Positions 18,234-28,746 of a stretch of 64,000 nucleotides of DNA are shown one piece after another (position 1 is the first letter of the stretch; every line of letters starts with the position of its first letter). The stretch covers positions 1,820,501-1,884,500 of the forward strand of contig NZ_CP080623.1 of assembly GCF_019599045.1 (NCBI RefSeq), given 5' to 3'. A program made the translations under genes and the position numbers. The notes below the pieces were generated by a model. It saw nothing but the letters and a program-made list of their open reading frames with translations, did no database searches and was not told where the DNA came from. This DNA is from Roseovarius sp. SCSIO 43702. GTDB lineage: Bacteria > Pseudomonadota > Alphaproteobacteria > Rhodobacterales > Rhodobacteraceae.

Positions 18234-18824
18234 ATGTCGTTACTGCAGGAAAAACTGGGCGTGGCCCGCGATCCGCATCCCTTGCGCATGGCCTTCCTGC
18301 GCTGGCAGTGCCGCGTGCGGCAGCTTGCCATGCGCGACAATGACGGCCGCCCCGACGACGCGATCATGCCCGAGGTCATTCCAGAGGGCGCCGACGCGCC
18401 GATGGGTCACATCATCACCGTGATGAACAAGGCGCCGGGCTATTCGGTCACGGCCGAGCTTGTGCACATGGCGGCCAAGACCAACGATCCCGCGCAGCGG
18501 CGCGAGCAGGCGCTGACCTTCCTGTCGGCGAGCTATTACCAGAAGGCGGACGAGTTCAGCGACATCCTGACCGCGACCTTCCCGCCCGGCTCGGAAGGGG
18601 CAGCGGCGCTTCATGCCGCGGGGCATGTCCGCCTGGTCTTCGACGCCTATCGGCAGCGATTCGATTTGCGGTGCAAGGTCTGGCGACTGGCCGAGCACAA
18701 TCCGCTTCACGCGGCGACGGTGGCGCATAACCGGCTGTTCAACCCCGGCCTGCCGCCCGCGACGGAGGTGCTGGGGTTCGAGCCCGACTGGGCGGCATCG
18801 AGCTCCGATCCGCCCTTTACCTGA
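18234..18824 (+). CDS. Uncharacterised 196-residue protein upstream of tmm
   Basis: A soluble, mostly helical 196-residue protein with no recognised domain or signal peptide. Distinctive segments are RMAFLRWQCRVRQLAMRDNDGRP, MGHIITVMNKAPGYSVTAELVHM and HNPLHAATVAHNRLFNPG. The ATG at 18234 has GGAAAGG ten bases upstream; an in-frame codon at 18105 lies inside the permease gene. A terminator-like hairpin follows, so it ends the gmaS-to-permease gene string. Association with methylated-amine genes suggests a regulatory or accessory role, unproven. Confidence 0.7.
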   Translation: MSLLQEKLGVARDPHPLRMAFLRWQCRVRQLAMRDNDGRPDDAIMPEVIPEGADAPMGHIITVMNKAPGYSVTAELVHMAAKTNDPAQRREQALTFLSASYYQKADEFSDILTATFPPGSEGAAALHAAGHVRLVFDAYRQRFDLRCKVWRLAEHNPLHAATVAHNRLFNPGLPPATEVLGFEPDWAASSSDPPFT

Positions 18825-18865
18825 GCGTGCGCCCGACAGGCGCCGCCAAACCCGGACTTCAAGAG

Positions 18866-18900
18866 CCTGCCCGCGCGGATTCACACCCTGCGCGGGCAGG
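18866..18900 (+). terminator. Intrinsic terminator-like hairpin before tmm
   Basis: An eleven-base perfect stem, CCTGCCCGCGC (18866-18876) with GCGCGGGCAGG (18890-18900), has a 13-base loop and is followed by TTTGCATT. It sits 41 bases after the 196-residue gene and ahead of the AT-richer tmm promoter region, so it probably separates the two transcription units. Confidence 0.65.
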
Positions 18901-18997
18901 TTTGCATTGACAGATTGGTTTAGTGACTGGTTTACTCACCTATACCAATAGAACCGGCATCATGAACCGGTTTGGACCAATTCAGGGAGAGAGCCAT
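18901..18997 (+). promoter_or_regulatory. tmm upstream region with clustered inverted and direct repeats
   Basis: TGGTTTA occurs at 18916-18922 and 18928-18934, twelve bases apart. ATTGGT (18914-18919) is inverted as ACCAAT (18944-18949). GAACCGG is repeated at 18951-18957 and 18964-18970, and AACCGGTT (18965-18972) and TTGGACCAA (18972-18980) are local palindromes. The AGGGAGAGAGCC ribosome site follows. The density of GGT/ACC half sites suggests a regulator target, but promoter elements were not fixed. Confidence 0.4.
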
Positions 18998-20341
18998 ATG
19001 GCGAAGAAACGCATTGCCATCATCGGGGCCGGACCGTCGGGCCTGGCGCAGTTGAGAGCCTTCAAGTCTGCGCAGGAGAAGGGCGAGGAGATCCCCGAGA
19101 TCGTATGCTACGAAAAGCAGTCGGACTGGGGCGGCCTATGGAATTATACGTGGCGCACCGGCGTCGATGAATACGGCAATCCCTGCCACGGCTCGATGTA
19201 TCGCTACCTTTGGTCGAACGGCCCGAAAGAGGGGCTCGAGTTCGCGGACTACTATTTCGAGGATCATTTCGGAAAGCCGATCGCCAGCTATCCGCCCCGC
19301 GCCGTCCTTTTCGACTATATCGAGGGCCGGGTGAAGAAGGCGGGCGTCCGGGACTTGATCCGGTTCAACACGGTCGTGCGCGACGTGCGCGCGCTTGACG
19401 ACGGCGGGTTCGAGGTGACGGCCCGCGACTGCGAGGCCGACAAGGAAAGCCGCGAGACCTTCGATCACGTGATCGTCGCGTCGGGCCACTTCTCGTTCCC
19501 GAACGTGCCCTATTACCCGGGGTTCGAATCGTTCAACGGCCGCATCCTGCACGCCCATGATTTCCGCGACGCGCGCGAGTTCGAGGGCAAGGACCTGCTG
19601 ATCCTCGGCACGTCCTATTCCGCCGAGGACATTGGCAGCCAGTGCTGGAAATACGGCTGCAAGTCGATCACGGTCGCGCATCGCACCGCGCCCATGGGCT
19701 ATGACTGGCCCGAGAACTGGAAAGAGGTGCCCGCGCTTGAAAAGGTCGAAGGGCGCACCGCGCATTTCATCGACGGCACGAGCGTCGAGGTGGATGCGAT
19801 CATCCTCTGCACCGGCTACAAGCACCATTTCCCGTTCCTGCCCGACGATCTGCGGCTGAAAACAGCCAACCGGCTGGCGGCGAATGATCTCTACAAGGGC
19901 GTGGTCTACGTGGACAACCCGGACCTCTTCTATCTCGGGATGCAGGACCAGTGGTACACGTTCAACATGTTCGACGCGCAGGCCTGGTGGGTGCGCGATT
20001 GCATCATGGGCAAGATCGAGCTGCCCGACCGGGCCACGATGGAGGCCGACTGGAAGAAGCGGCAGGAGGAAGAAGATGCGCTCGAGGACGATTACGCCTG
20101 CATCGCCTACCAGGGCGCCTATGTGCAGGAACTGATCGACGAAACGGATTACCCGAGCTTCGACGTGGAGGCCGCGAACCAGGCGTTCTACGAATGGAAG
20201 AAGCACAAGAAGAAGAACATCATGGAGTTCCGCAACCACGGCTATACCTCGCCGATGACAGGAACCAAGGCGCCGCCGCACCACACCCCGTGGAAGGATG
20301 CGCTCGATGACAGTTTGGAGAGTTATCTCCAGACGAGCTAG
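18998..20341 (+). CDS. tmm: Trimethylamine monooxygenase (flavin-containing monooxygenase)
   Basis: FAD- and NADPH-dependent enzyme oxidising trimethylamine to trimethylamine N-oxide. The 447 residues carry the FAD motif [10 protein letters not shown] near the N-terminus, the FMO fingerprint [12 protein letters not shown], the NADP-binding [17 protein letters not shown] and [16 protein letters not shown]. The C-terminal [22 protein letters not shown] closely resembles characterised bacterial Tmm. The ATG at 18998 has a strong AGGGAGAGAG site; an earlier codon at 18923 would cover the repeat-rich leader. The stop overlaps that of the convergent LysR gene in a shared CTAG. Confidence 0.95.
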   Translation: MAKKRIAIIGAGPSGLAQLRAFKSAQEKGEEIPEIVCYEKQSDWGGLWNYTWRTGVDEYGNPCHGSMYRYLWSNGPKEGLEFADYYFEDHFGKPIASYPPRAVLFDYIEGRVKKAGVRDLIRFNTVVRDVRALDDGGFEVTARDCEADKESRETFDHVIVASGHFSFPNVPYYPGFESFNGRILHAHDFRDAREFEGKDLLILGTSYSAEDIGSQCWKYGCKSITVAHRTAPMGYDWPENWKEVPALEKVEGRTAHFIDGTSVEVDAIILCTGYKHHFPFLPDDLRLKTANRLAANDLYKGVVYVDNPDLFYLGMQDQWYTFNMFDAQAWWVRDCIMGKIELPDRATMEADWKKRQEEEDALEDDYACIAYQGAYVQELIDETDYPSFDVEAANQAFYEWKKHKKKNIMEFRNHGYTSPMTGTKAPPHHTPWKDALDDSLESYLQTS

Positions 20342-21411
20342 GTCTCTCTCTCCCGTTTAGACCTAGACGGCCCCGGGCCGGTCGGCGATCCGCCACCGGT
20401 CCGGGGCGACTGCGAGGCGGTAACGTCTCGATCCCTGATCGCTTCGTCCGAACCCTGAGACGGGACGGAGCTGTCCCCGACTGGCCGCGCGCCATATCTC
20501 TGGCGCGCGGCACTTTCGGCGAGCAGCCAGTCGGCGACGATGCGAAGCTCGGGGAAGCTCTCGCGATCCTCGCGCCTGAGCAGGTAATAGCCGAAATGGG
20601 TGCGCGCGTTCACGTCGCCCACGGGGCGAACCAGTTCGCCGTTTTCGAGCATCCGGTCAACGAGATGGCCCCAGCCGAGCGCGATGCCAAGGCCGTCGGC
20701 CGCCGCCTGGATCGCGAGCGGGTAGGTGTTGAAGACCGTGGCGCCGCCCACCGGGCCGGCCGCGGCATCCTGTGCCTCGAGCCAGCCGCGCCAGTTCATC
20801 CATTCGGTGTGCTGGTTGGCGATTTCGATCAGGTCGAGCTTGCGCAACCCCTCGAGCGTGGCCGCCTCGGGATGGCGGCGCAGGTAGTCGGGGGAGCAGA
20901 CCGGAAAGACGGTTTCCCCGAAGAGCATCCGCGCCGAATAGCCGGGCCAGTCGCCGTCTCCGCGCAGGATCGCGAGGTCGATCCCGTCGCCCAAGCACTC
21001 GGCATCGTTGTCGGAGGCCGTGAGCCGGATCCGCACGCGCGGGTTGGCGCGGGTGAAGCGGCGCAGGCGCGGCATGAGCCAGAGCGAGGCGACCGAGTTC
21101 GTGGCCGCGAGGTTGACGACATCGTCGCGGCCCGCCTGGGCGAGCATGCCGCGCGACGCCTCGCGAAGGTGGTCGAGCGCGTTGCGGACGGGGGCGAGCA
21201 GGCGTTCGCCCTGTGGCGTGAGGGTGATCGAGCGATGACCGCGCACGAAGAGCGGCACATCGTAATGCAGTTCGAGCAGGCGGACCTTGCGGCTGATCGA
21301 GGTCTCGGAAATGCTGAGGGAACGGGCCGCGCCCGCGAAACTGCCGTGGATCGCCGCCGCCTCGAAGGCGCGCAGGTAATCGAGCGGGGGCAGCAGTTTC
21401 TTCTGTTTCAT
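20338..21411 (-). CDS. LysR-family transcriptional regulator (GcvA-like) with long C-terminal tail
   Basis: A 357-residue regulator with an N-terminal winged helix ([35 protein letters not shown]) and a type 2 periplasmic-binding-like effector domain. The fold normally ends near [12 protein letters not shown], but about 50 further polar residues follow here, rich in Ser, Arg, Gly and Pro. It is divergent from tmoX and convergent with tmm, so control of the TMA/TMAO genes is likely. The effector is unknown. The tail could result from read-through of an ancestral stop into spacer DNA. Confidence 0.88.
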   Translation of the reverse strand: MKQKKLLPPLDYLRAFEAAAIHGSFAGAARSLSISETSISRKVRLLELHYDVPLFVRGHRSITLTPQGERLLAPVRNALDHLREASRGMLAQAGRDDVVNLAATNSVASLWLMPRLRRFTRANPRVRIRLTASDNDAECLGDGIDLAILRGDGDWPGYSARMLFGETVFPVCSPDYLRRHPEAATLEGLRKLDLIEIANQHTEWMNWRGWLEAQDAAAGPVGGATVFNTYPLAIQAAADGLGIALGWGHLVDRMLENGELVRPVGDVNARTHFGYYLLRREDRESFPELRIVADWLLAESAARQRYGARPVGDSSVPSQGSDEAIRDRDVTASQSPRTGGGSPTGPGPSRSKRERET

Positions 21412-22561
<1,150 letters not shown>

Positions 22562-22634
22562 GCCCGAAACACATGGACCGGTCGCCGTCTCGTGCCCTGA
22601 CGCACGGGGCGGCGCGTTGCCCTGAGGGGAACAG

Positions 22635-23666
22635 ATGTCAGATAACAAACCCGTCATATCCGCCCGGAATGTCTGGAAAATCTTCGGTCGCGATCCCGAA
22701 GGTTACCTGGCGCGGATGCCCGAGGACCACTCCTACGACGCGATCCGCGCGGATGGCTACATCGCCGGTGTGAAGAATGTCTCGATCGAGGTGGATCGCG
22801 GCGAAATGCTTGTCATCATGGGGCTGTCCGGCTCGGGCAAGTCAACGCTCGTGCGGTGCTTCTCGCGGTTGCACGAGATCACCGGCGGCACGATCGAGGT
22901 CGACGGCGAGGATATCATGGCCATGAAGGAGCAGGATCTCATCGAGATGCGCCGCTCGAAGATGGGCATGGTGTTCCAGTCCTTCGGCCTTCTGCCGCAT
23001 CGCACGGTTCTCGAGAACGTGGCCTTCCCGCTCGAGATGCGGGGGCAGGACCGCCATGCGCGCCGTGAGCGCGCGCTCGAGGTCATCAAGCTCGTCGGTC
23101 TCGAGGGGCGCGAGGAGTATTTCCCGCGCGAGCTCTCGGGCGGGCAGCAACAGCGCGTCGGCATCGCCCGAAGCCTCGCCATCGAGCCGGATATCTGGTT
23201 CCTCGACGAGCCTTTCAGCGCGCTCGACCCGCTCATCCGGCGCGAGATGCAGGACGAGTTCCTGCGCCTGCAGGACATGCTGGGCAAGACCATCGTCTTC
23301 ATCACCCACGATTTCGACGAGGCGCTGCGCCTTGCCGACCGGATCGCGATCATGAAGGACGGCGCGGTCGAGCAATGCGACACGCCCGACCGGATCGTCA
23401 TGAACCCCGCCACGGAATACGTGCGGAAATTCACCGAAGACATCGACAAGGCACGGGTGGTGCATGCCGGCGTCCTCGCGACGCCCGTGAACGGAAGCGG
23501 TGTGCCCGCCGGAGACGCGGTCAGTTCAGGAGCCACCATACACGCGCTTGCCCGACAATTGGTTAACGATACGCGCGCCTCGATGCCGGTGACGGACAAG
23601 AGCGGCAAGGTCGTGGGCGTGCTCGACCGGCAGGTGGCGCTTGACGTGCTTCTGGGGGCGGACTGA
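22635..23666 (+). CDS. tmoW: TMAO ABC transporter, ATP-binding protein
   Basis: A 343-residue ProV/OpuA-type ATPase. Walker A is GLSGSGKST at 63-71, the signature is LSGGQQQRVGIARS, and Walker B is IWFLDEPFSALD. The C-terminal MPVTDKSGKVVGVLDRQVALDVLL resembles part of a CBS domain, the osmosensing element of betaine importers. The last base of its TGA is the first base of the permease ATG, so the two are translationally coupled. Confidence 0.92.
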   Translation: MSDNKPVISARNVWKIFGRDPEGYLARMPEDHSYDAIRADGYIAGVKNVSIEVDRGEMLVIMGLSGSGKSTLVRCFSRLHEITGGTIEVDGEDIMAMKEQDLIEMRRSKMGMVFQSFGLLPHRTVLENVAFPLEMRGQDRHARRERALEVIKLVGLEGREEYFPRELSGGQQQRVGIARSLAIEPDIWFLDEPFSALDPLIRREMQDEFLRLQDMLGKTIVFITHDFDEALRLADRIAIMKDGAVEQCDTPDRIVMNPATEYVRKFTEDIDKARVVHAGVLATPVNGSGVPAGDAVSSGATIHALARQLVNDTRASMPVTDKSGKVVGVLDRQVALDVLLGAD

Positions 23667-25645
23667 TGGCGGATATCACCATCGGTCAGCAACCGGCCGA
23701 GGCCGGGACACCTGCGCGGACGCGCGTGCTCTGGGCGCTTCTGGGCGTGGCGCTGCTCCTGGTGGCGGCGAAGGCCACCGGGGCGCTGCCCTACTGGCTC
23801 GACCGGGTGCCGGAATGGGCGGTGCCGCCGCTTGCCAAGTGGCTCGATGCGATCTTCAACTTCGTGAAGGATGACCTGGGCCTGCTGGCGCTGACACGGT
23901 TCCTGACGCAGGGGCTGGAGTTCATACTCGATGCCACCGCGAACCTGCTCTACGGCAAGCGGCGCTGGCCCTATCTCGGCCCGATCCCCTGGACGGCCAT
24001 CGCCGCCGCGGCGGCGGTCGTGGGCTACTACCTGGGCGGCTGGCGGTTCGCGCTGCTGGCCGGGGGCACCTTCGTCTGGACGGCGCTGATCGGGCAGTGG
24101 AAGATCGCGATGGAGACCATGTCGGTCCTCGTCGTGGCGGCGCCCTTCGCCTTCCTGATCGGGCTGGGTCTCGGCATTCTCGGGTGGAAATACCGCTGGG
24201 TCGAGAAGGCGCTGAAACCGATCCTGAGCGTGTTGCAGACGCTGCCCTTCTTCACCTACCTGCTGCCGGCGGTGATCTTCTTCAAGGTGGGGCCGACGGC
24301 GGGGGCGGTGGCGACCATCGTCTACGCGATCCCGCCGATGATCCTGATGACGACGCTGGGCCTGCGCAAGGTCAGCCCGGAGATCGTGGAGGCCGGCAAG
24401 ATGTCCGGCTGCACGCGCTGGCAGATGTTGAGCCGGGTCTACCTGCCATCGGCGCGCACCGAGATCCTCGTGGGCGTGAACCAGGTGATCATGCTCTGTC
24501 TCGCGATGGTGGTCCTGACCGCCTTCATCGGGATGCCGGGCCTGGGTGCGAAACTGCTGGCGATGATGGGGAGCTTCAAGCTGGGCCGGTCCTTCGAGAT
24601 TGGCGTGACCATCGTGCTTCTGGCGGTCATGCTCGACCGGTTGTCGAAAGCGTGGGTCGTCAAGCAACCCGAGCATTTCGAGCGCGGCACGCCGTGGTGG
24701 CGGCGGCATGCCTATCTGCTGGCCTGCGCCTGGGCCTTCGTGGCCTTCTGCATCATCGCGCAGTTCATCGACGTCTTTGCCGAGATCGGGCGGCGGCAAC
24801 ATTTCAGCCAGGGCCGCGAGATCGACGTGCTGATCAAGAGCTTTCTCGAGATCGACGCGATCCAGGCGGTGACGGAATGGCTGCGCTGGTTCCTGAACGT
24901 CAAGATCCTGATCCCGTTCCGCGATGCGCTTCTGTGGATCCCGACGCCGGCCTTCGTGCTGGGGATCGTGGCGTTCGCCTACGGGATCGGCGGGCGCAAA
25001 TCCGGCATCTATGCCGCGATCTTCTTCGCCATCGTGGCCTTCTCGGGCTGGTGGGACCGGTCGGTCATCACGCTCTACACGGTCATCTCGGCGGTGATCC
25101 TCGCCACGCTGATCGGCCTGCCGGTAGCGATGGCGGCGGCGCAATCGAAAAAATGGTCCGAGCGCATCCTGCTGATCTGCGACACGGCGCAGACCTTCCC
25201 GAGCTTCATCTACCTCATCCCGGCGATCATGCTTTTCGGCGTGAACGACGTGGCGGTGGTCTTCTCGATCCTCATCTTCGCGACCGTGCCGCTCATGCGC
25301 TACACGATCGAGGGGTTGCGGACGGTACCACCCGAGATGACGGAGGCCGCCGACATGTCCGGCGCGACCCGGCGGCAGAAGATGCGGACCGTGCAGCTTC
25401 CGGTGGCGCTGCCGACGATGGCGGTCGGGTTCAACCAGGCGATCATCTTCGCGTTCTTCATGGTGATCATCGCGGCGTTCATCGGAACGCAGGATCTCGG
25501 ACAGGAACTCCAGCGGACCCTCGCGGGCACCGAACTGGGAAAAAACTTCGTGCTGGGCATGAATGTGTCGCTCATGGCGCTTACATTCGACATGGCGATC
25601 AATGCCTGGGCGGAGAAACGCAAGGCAGCTTTAGGACTGGATTAG
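23666..25645 (+). CDS. tmoV: TMAO ABC transporter, fused double permease
   Basis: A 659-residue inner-membrane protein holding two ProW-type permease domains in tandem. Each has the EAA-type cytoplasmic loop: EIVEAGKMSGCTRWQMLSRV in the first half and EMTEAADMSGATRRQKMRTV in the second. Ordinary ProW proteins have one copy and dimerise, so this fusion supplies both halves of the channel. The C-terminal EKRKAALGLD is typical. tdm starts five bases after the stop, giving a tmoXWV-tdm operon. Confidence 0.92.
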   Translation: MADITIGQQPAEAGTPARTRVLWALLGVALLLVAAKATGALPYWLDRVPEWAVPPLAKWLDAIFNFVKDDLGLLALTRFLTQGLEFILDATANLLYGKRRWPYLGPIPWTAIAAAAAVVGYYLGGWRFALLAGGTFVWTALIGQWKIAMETMSVLVVAAPFAFLIGLGLGILGWKYRWVEKALKPILSVLQTLPFFTYLLPAVIFFKVGPTAGAVATIVYAIPPMILMTTLGLRKVSPEIVEAGKMSGCTRWQMLSRVYLPSARTEILVGVNQVIMLCLAMVVLTAFIGMPGLGAKLLAMMGSFKLGRSFEIGVTIVLLAVMLDRLSKAWVVKQPEHFERGTPWWRRHAYLLACAWAFVAFCIIAQFIDVFAEIGRRQHFSQGREIDVLIKSFLEIDAIQAVTEWLRWFLNVKILIPFRDALLWIPTPAFVLGIVAFAYGIGGRKSGIYAAIFFAIVAFSGWWDRSVITLYTVISAVILATLIGLPVAMAAAQSKKWSERILLICDTAQTFPSFIYLIPAIMLFGVNDVAVVFSILIFATVPLMRYTIEGLRTVPPEMTEAADMSGATRRQKMRTVQLPVALPTMAVGFNQAIIFAFFMVIIAAFIGTQDLGQELQRTLAGTELGKNFVLGMNVSLMALTFDMAINAWAEKRKAALGLD

Positions 25646-25649
25646 TGAG

Positions 25650-28025
25650 ATGACGATTCAACAGCGTTTGGAAGTGCCATGGGAGCGCAAGGGCGTGGTG
25701 GCGCCGGGGCTCCCGATCCTGCCGCACGGGGTGGAGCGTTATCCCGTTCCCGGTGGCGGGAGCCGCGCGGTGGCGATCTTCGCGGGCGACGAGATCATGG
25801 TGCTGGACCGCGAGGGGTTGCAGCCGGTCGAACTTGTCTTTTTCGCGCCCGACAAGACGTCGGATGCGGGCTATCTCGGTGCGCAGGGCCACGGACGCCC
25901 CGAGGGCATCATCGCGACGCTGTCGGGTGGATCGAAATCGGGCGCCAAGGTCCTGAAGTCACTCGACAAGGCGGGCTTCCAGATCGGCAAGGGTGACGCC
26001 ATCCGCTGTCATGGCGAAGGCTCGCGCGCGGGCGACATGGCCAACTTCACGGCCGAGCGCGATGGCCTTCTGATCCTCGCCGCACCGGGCGGGCCGATGG
26101 ACCCTGCGAAGGGCGATACACCTTCGGAGATCATCCTCTATGTCCGCCGCAAGGATCCCAACGCGGGCAAGGAGGATGTGGGCCCGCCCGACCCGCTGGC
26201 GAACCCGATCCACGACATCAACGTGCAGCCCGGCAATGCCGTGCCCTACGAGGTGAAAAAGGGCCAGTTCATCCAGATCCTCGACATCAAGGGGCGCGAA
26301 TGCTCGGACTTCCAGGCCTTCTCGGTGCGTGCGCTCGACAAGGGGCTGGAACGCGACATCGACCCCACGACGACCCGCGCGCTGATGGGGAGCCTCTATC
26401 CGCAGCCGGGTATCTTCTCGAAATACTGGTCGGTGGACCAGGAGCCGCTGGTGGAGATCGTGCAGGACACCTGCGGGCGTCACGACACGTTCGGGCTTGC
26501 CTGCACGGCGCGGTATTACGAGGATCTGGGCTATCCGGGTCACGTGAACTGTTCGGACAACATGAACCGCGAGCTGGCAAGCTACGGCATCCGTCCGAGG
26601 GGTGGCTGGCCGGCGATCAACTTCTTCTTCAACACGATGCTGGACGAGGAGAACAACATCGGCATGGACGACCCGTGGTCGCGGCCGGGGGACTATGTCC
26701 TGTTGCGCGCGCTGACGGACCTGGTCTGCGTGAGCACGGCCTGTCCATGTGACGTGGACCCGGCAAACGGTTGGAATCCCACCGATATTCAGGTGCGCAC
26801 CTATGGCGCGAACGAGGACTTTGAGCGAAGCGTAGGCTATCGCAAATCAGCGGAGGCAGATGTGGAAGAAACCAAGAAGACGGGGTTCCACGAGTGTTTC
26901 GCGCGGCACACGCGCGATTTCACCGAGTATAACGGGTATTGGCTTCCCAACACGATGGCCAACCACGGGGCGATCGCCGAATACTGGGGCTGCCGCGAGG
27001 GCGTGGCGGTCATGGACCTGAGCCCGTTGCGCAAATACGAGGTGACGGGGCCCGATGCCGAGGAGCTGATGCAGCTTTGCGTCACGCGGAACATGAAGAA
27101 GCTGAGCGTGGGGCAGGTGGTCTATACCGCGATGTGCTACGAACATGGGGGCATGATCGACGACGGCACGGTCTATCGGCTGGGCGAAACAAACTTCCGC
27201 TGGATCGGCGGCAACGACACGAGCGGGTTGTGGCTGCGCGAGCAGGCCGAAAAGCGCGGGCTCAATGCCTGGGTGCGATCGTCGACGGATCAGCTGCACA
27301 ACATCGCGGTGCAGGGGCGGCACAGCCGGGATATTCTCAAGGCGCTGTTCTGGACCCCGCCGCAGCAGACCCCGGTGGAGGACCTGGGCTGGTTCCGCCT
27401 GACCATCGCGCGGCTCGACGACGTGAGCGGCACGAGCGTCGTCATCTCGCGCACGGGTTATTCCGGCGAGCTCGGCTACGAGATCTTCTGCCATCCGAAG
27501 GACGCGCCGGAGATCTTCGACCGGGTCTGGGCCGAGGGGGAGAAATACGGGATCGTGCCGCTGGGCCTTGCCGCGCTCGACATGCTGCGCATCGAGGGCG
27601 GGCTGATCTTTGCCGGCTCCGAGTTCGACGACACGACCGATCCCTTCGAGGCCGGCATCGGGTTCACCGTGCCGCTCAAGTCAATGGAGGACGACTTCAT
27701 CGGGCGCGCCGCCATCGAGGAGCGCAAGGCGCATCCGCATCGCAAGCTCGTGGGGTTCGAGATCGAGGGCGGTGTCGTGCCGTCGGCCGGGGACTGCATC
27801 CGCGTGGGCAAGGCGCAGGTGGGCGAGATCACGAGCGCGATGAAATCGCCCATCCTGGGCAAGGTTATCGCGCTTGGTCGCGTCACGCCGCAATATGCCG
27901 AGCCGGGAACCGATATCGAGATCGGCCAGCTTGACGGGCAGCAGAAACGCCTGAAGGCGAAGGTGACGGCGTTCCCGCATTTCGACCCGACGAAGGAGCG
28001 GGTGAAGGGGAATTATGACGCCTGA
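25650..28025 (+). CDS. tdm: Trimethylamine N-oxide demethylase (DUF1989-GcvT fusion)
   Basis: Two-domain enzyme splitting TMAO into dimethylamine and formaldehyde. At 791 residues it matches known Tdm length. The N-terminal half is a DUF1989 metal-binding domain with conserved cysteines at 218 (GRECSDF), 301 (HVNCSDN), 360, 365 and 367 (VCVSTACPCDVD). The C-terminal half, from about residue 400, is a GcvT/aminomethyltransferase-like domain (GVAVMDLSPLRKYEVTGPDAEEL, SRTGYSGELGYEIF) that binds tetrahydrofolate and captures formaldehyde. It is the last gene of the tmoXWV operon. Annotation as plain GcvT would miss the first domain. Confidence 0.93.
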   Translation: MTIQQRLEVPWERKGVVAPGLPILPHGVERYPVPGGGSRAVAIFAGDEIMVLDREGLQPVELVFFAPDKTSDAGYLGAQGHGRPEGIIATLSGGSKSGAKVLKSLDKAGFQIGKGDAIRCHGEGSRAGDMANFTAERDGLLILAAPGGPMDPAKGDTPSEIILYVRRKDPNAGKEDVGPPDPLANPIHDINVQPGNAVPYEVKKGQFIQILDIKGRECSDFQAFSVRALDKGLERDIDPTTTRALMGSLYPQPGIFSKYWSVDQEPLVEIVQDTCGRHDTFGLACTARYYEDLGYPGHVNCSDNMNRELASYGIRPRGGWPAINFFFNTMLDEENNIGMDDPWSRPGDYVLLRALTDLVCVSTACPCDVDPANGWNPTDIQVRTYGANEDFERSVGYRKSAEADVEETKKTGFHECFARHTRDFTEYNGYWLPNTMANHGAIAEYWGCREGVAVMDLSPLRKYEVTGPDAEELMQLCVTRNMKKLSVGQVVYTAMCYEHGGMIDDGTVYRLGETNFRWIGGNDTSGLWLREQAEKRGLNAWVRSSTDQLHNIAVQGRHSRDILKALFWTPPQQTPVEDLGWFRLTIARLDDVSGTSVVISRTGYSGELGYEIFCHPKDAPEIFDRVWAEGEKYGIVPLGLAALDMLRIEGGLIFAGSEFDDTTDPFEAGIGFTVPLKSMEDDFIGRAAIEERKAHPHRKLVGFEIEGGVVPSAGDCIRVGKAQVGEITSAMKSPILGKVIALGRVTPQYAEPGTDIEIGQLDGQQKRLKAKVTAFPHFDPTKERVKGNYDA

Positions 28026-28103
28026 GCCTTAACCGGCCGTGAAGGTGCCGGCGCGACGTATAAAATCGCGTGGAAACAAGGCGCAAGACTGCGTAGTTGA
28101 AGT

Positions 28104-28131
28104 AACCGCCGCCGGGATCCCGGCGGCGGTT
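28104..28131 (+). terminator. 28-base perfect palindrome after tdm
   Basis: AACCGCCGCCGGGA pairs perfectly with TCCCGGCGGCGGTT, so the whole 28 bases are self-complementary and would fold as a very stable stem with a minimal loop, followed by TTTCG. It lies 78 bases beyond the tdm stop and most likely ends the tmoXWV-tdm transcript. Confidence 0.6.
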
Positions 28132-28180
28132 TCGCGTTGTCGCGCCTCAGCCCAGGGCGGGATGTTACCGGATGTTTCAA

Positions 28181-28225
28181 CGTCGGTATCCATGTCGGTA
28201 TCCACGTCGGTATCACGTCGGTGCA
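28181..28225. repeat. Short tandem repeat, about 12-base unit
   Basis: The unit YGTCGGTATCCA is repeated: 28181-28192, 28193-28204, then 28205-28215 (one base shorter) and a degenerate copy to 28225. It lies in the spacer between tdm and the MOSC gene and overlaps no convincing gene. Confidence 0.75.
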
Positions 28226-28267
28226 AAGGTTAACGAGATGTGAAGACGGGCGGTGGTCCGGGACGGG

Positions 28268-28729
28268 TCAGGCGGGTGAAATCCGGTCGCCCGGCCGGAT
28301 CACGCCACCCTCGACGATCCGCGCGTTGAGACCCGAGCGATGGATGAGCAGGTCGTTGACCGACTTCCCGGTCACGAGGTCGAGATAGCGGCAGGGCGTG
28401 TTGAGCCGGCCGCCCTCGAGCATGGTCTCGCCCACGCGGAAGCGCCGACCGACGAGATGGTTGAGCGGCACGCCGCGCGTCGTGAGGTTGCGGCGGTGTT
28501 CGTCCGTCGAGAGCGACGTTTCGTGATCGCGGGCCAGGGCGATGAGCGTCTCCTCCTCGATCAGGGTGATCTCGCGGATGTCGGGAAAGTCGGAGTAGTG
28601 GCCGCGCCCCGTGGCATAGCGGTCGCCCTCGATGCCCACGCCCGCGATGAGCGTGGCCTGCTCGAGCGGTTGCATGGGCGCGCGGCCCTTTTCCGCGATG
28701 TGAATGGCGACAAGTTCTCCGTGCCACAT
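28268..28729 (-). CDS. MOSC-domain protein
   Basis: A 153-residue stand-alone MOSC (molybdenum cofactor sulfurase C-terminal) domain, the fold that handles Moco-bound or persulfide sulfur. GDRYATGRGHYSD and GVPLNHLVGRRFRVG match the fold, and the conserved Cys is in LNTPCRYLDL. The ATG at 28729 has AAGGGGGAGACG upstream; an earlier start at 28846 would overlap the ABC ATPase gene. A molybdoenzyme cluster lies 15 kb away, but no direct link is shown. Confidence 0.82.
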   Translation of the reverse strand: MWHGELVAIHIAEKGRAPMQPLEQATLIAGVGIEGDRYATGRGHYSDFPDIREITLIEEETLIALARDHETSLSTDEHRRNLTTRGVPLNHLVGRRFRVGETMLEGGRLNTPCRYLDLVTGKSVNDLLIHRSGLNARIVEGGVIRPGDRISPA

Positions 28730-28746
28730 GGTCGTCTCCCCCTTGC

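Noticed and set aside
22757..25144. 795-codon minus-strand frame opposite tmoW and tmoV
   Set aside because: Composition is dominated by Arg, His, Asp and Gln with no domain, and the plus-strand transporter genes are certain.
28181..28225. Possible CRISPR array
   Set aside because: The repeats are about 12 bases and directly adjacent with no spacers, and no cas gene is in the window.
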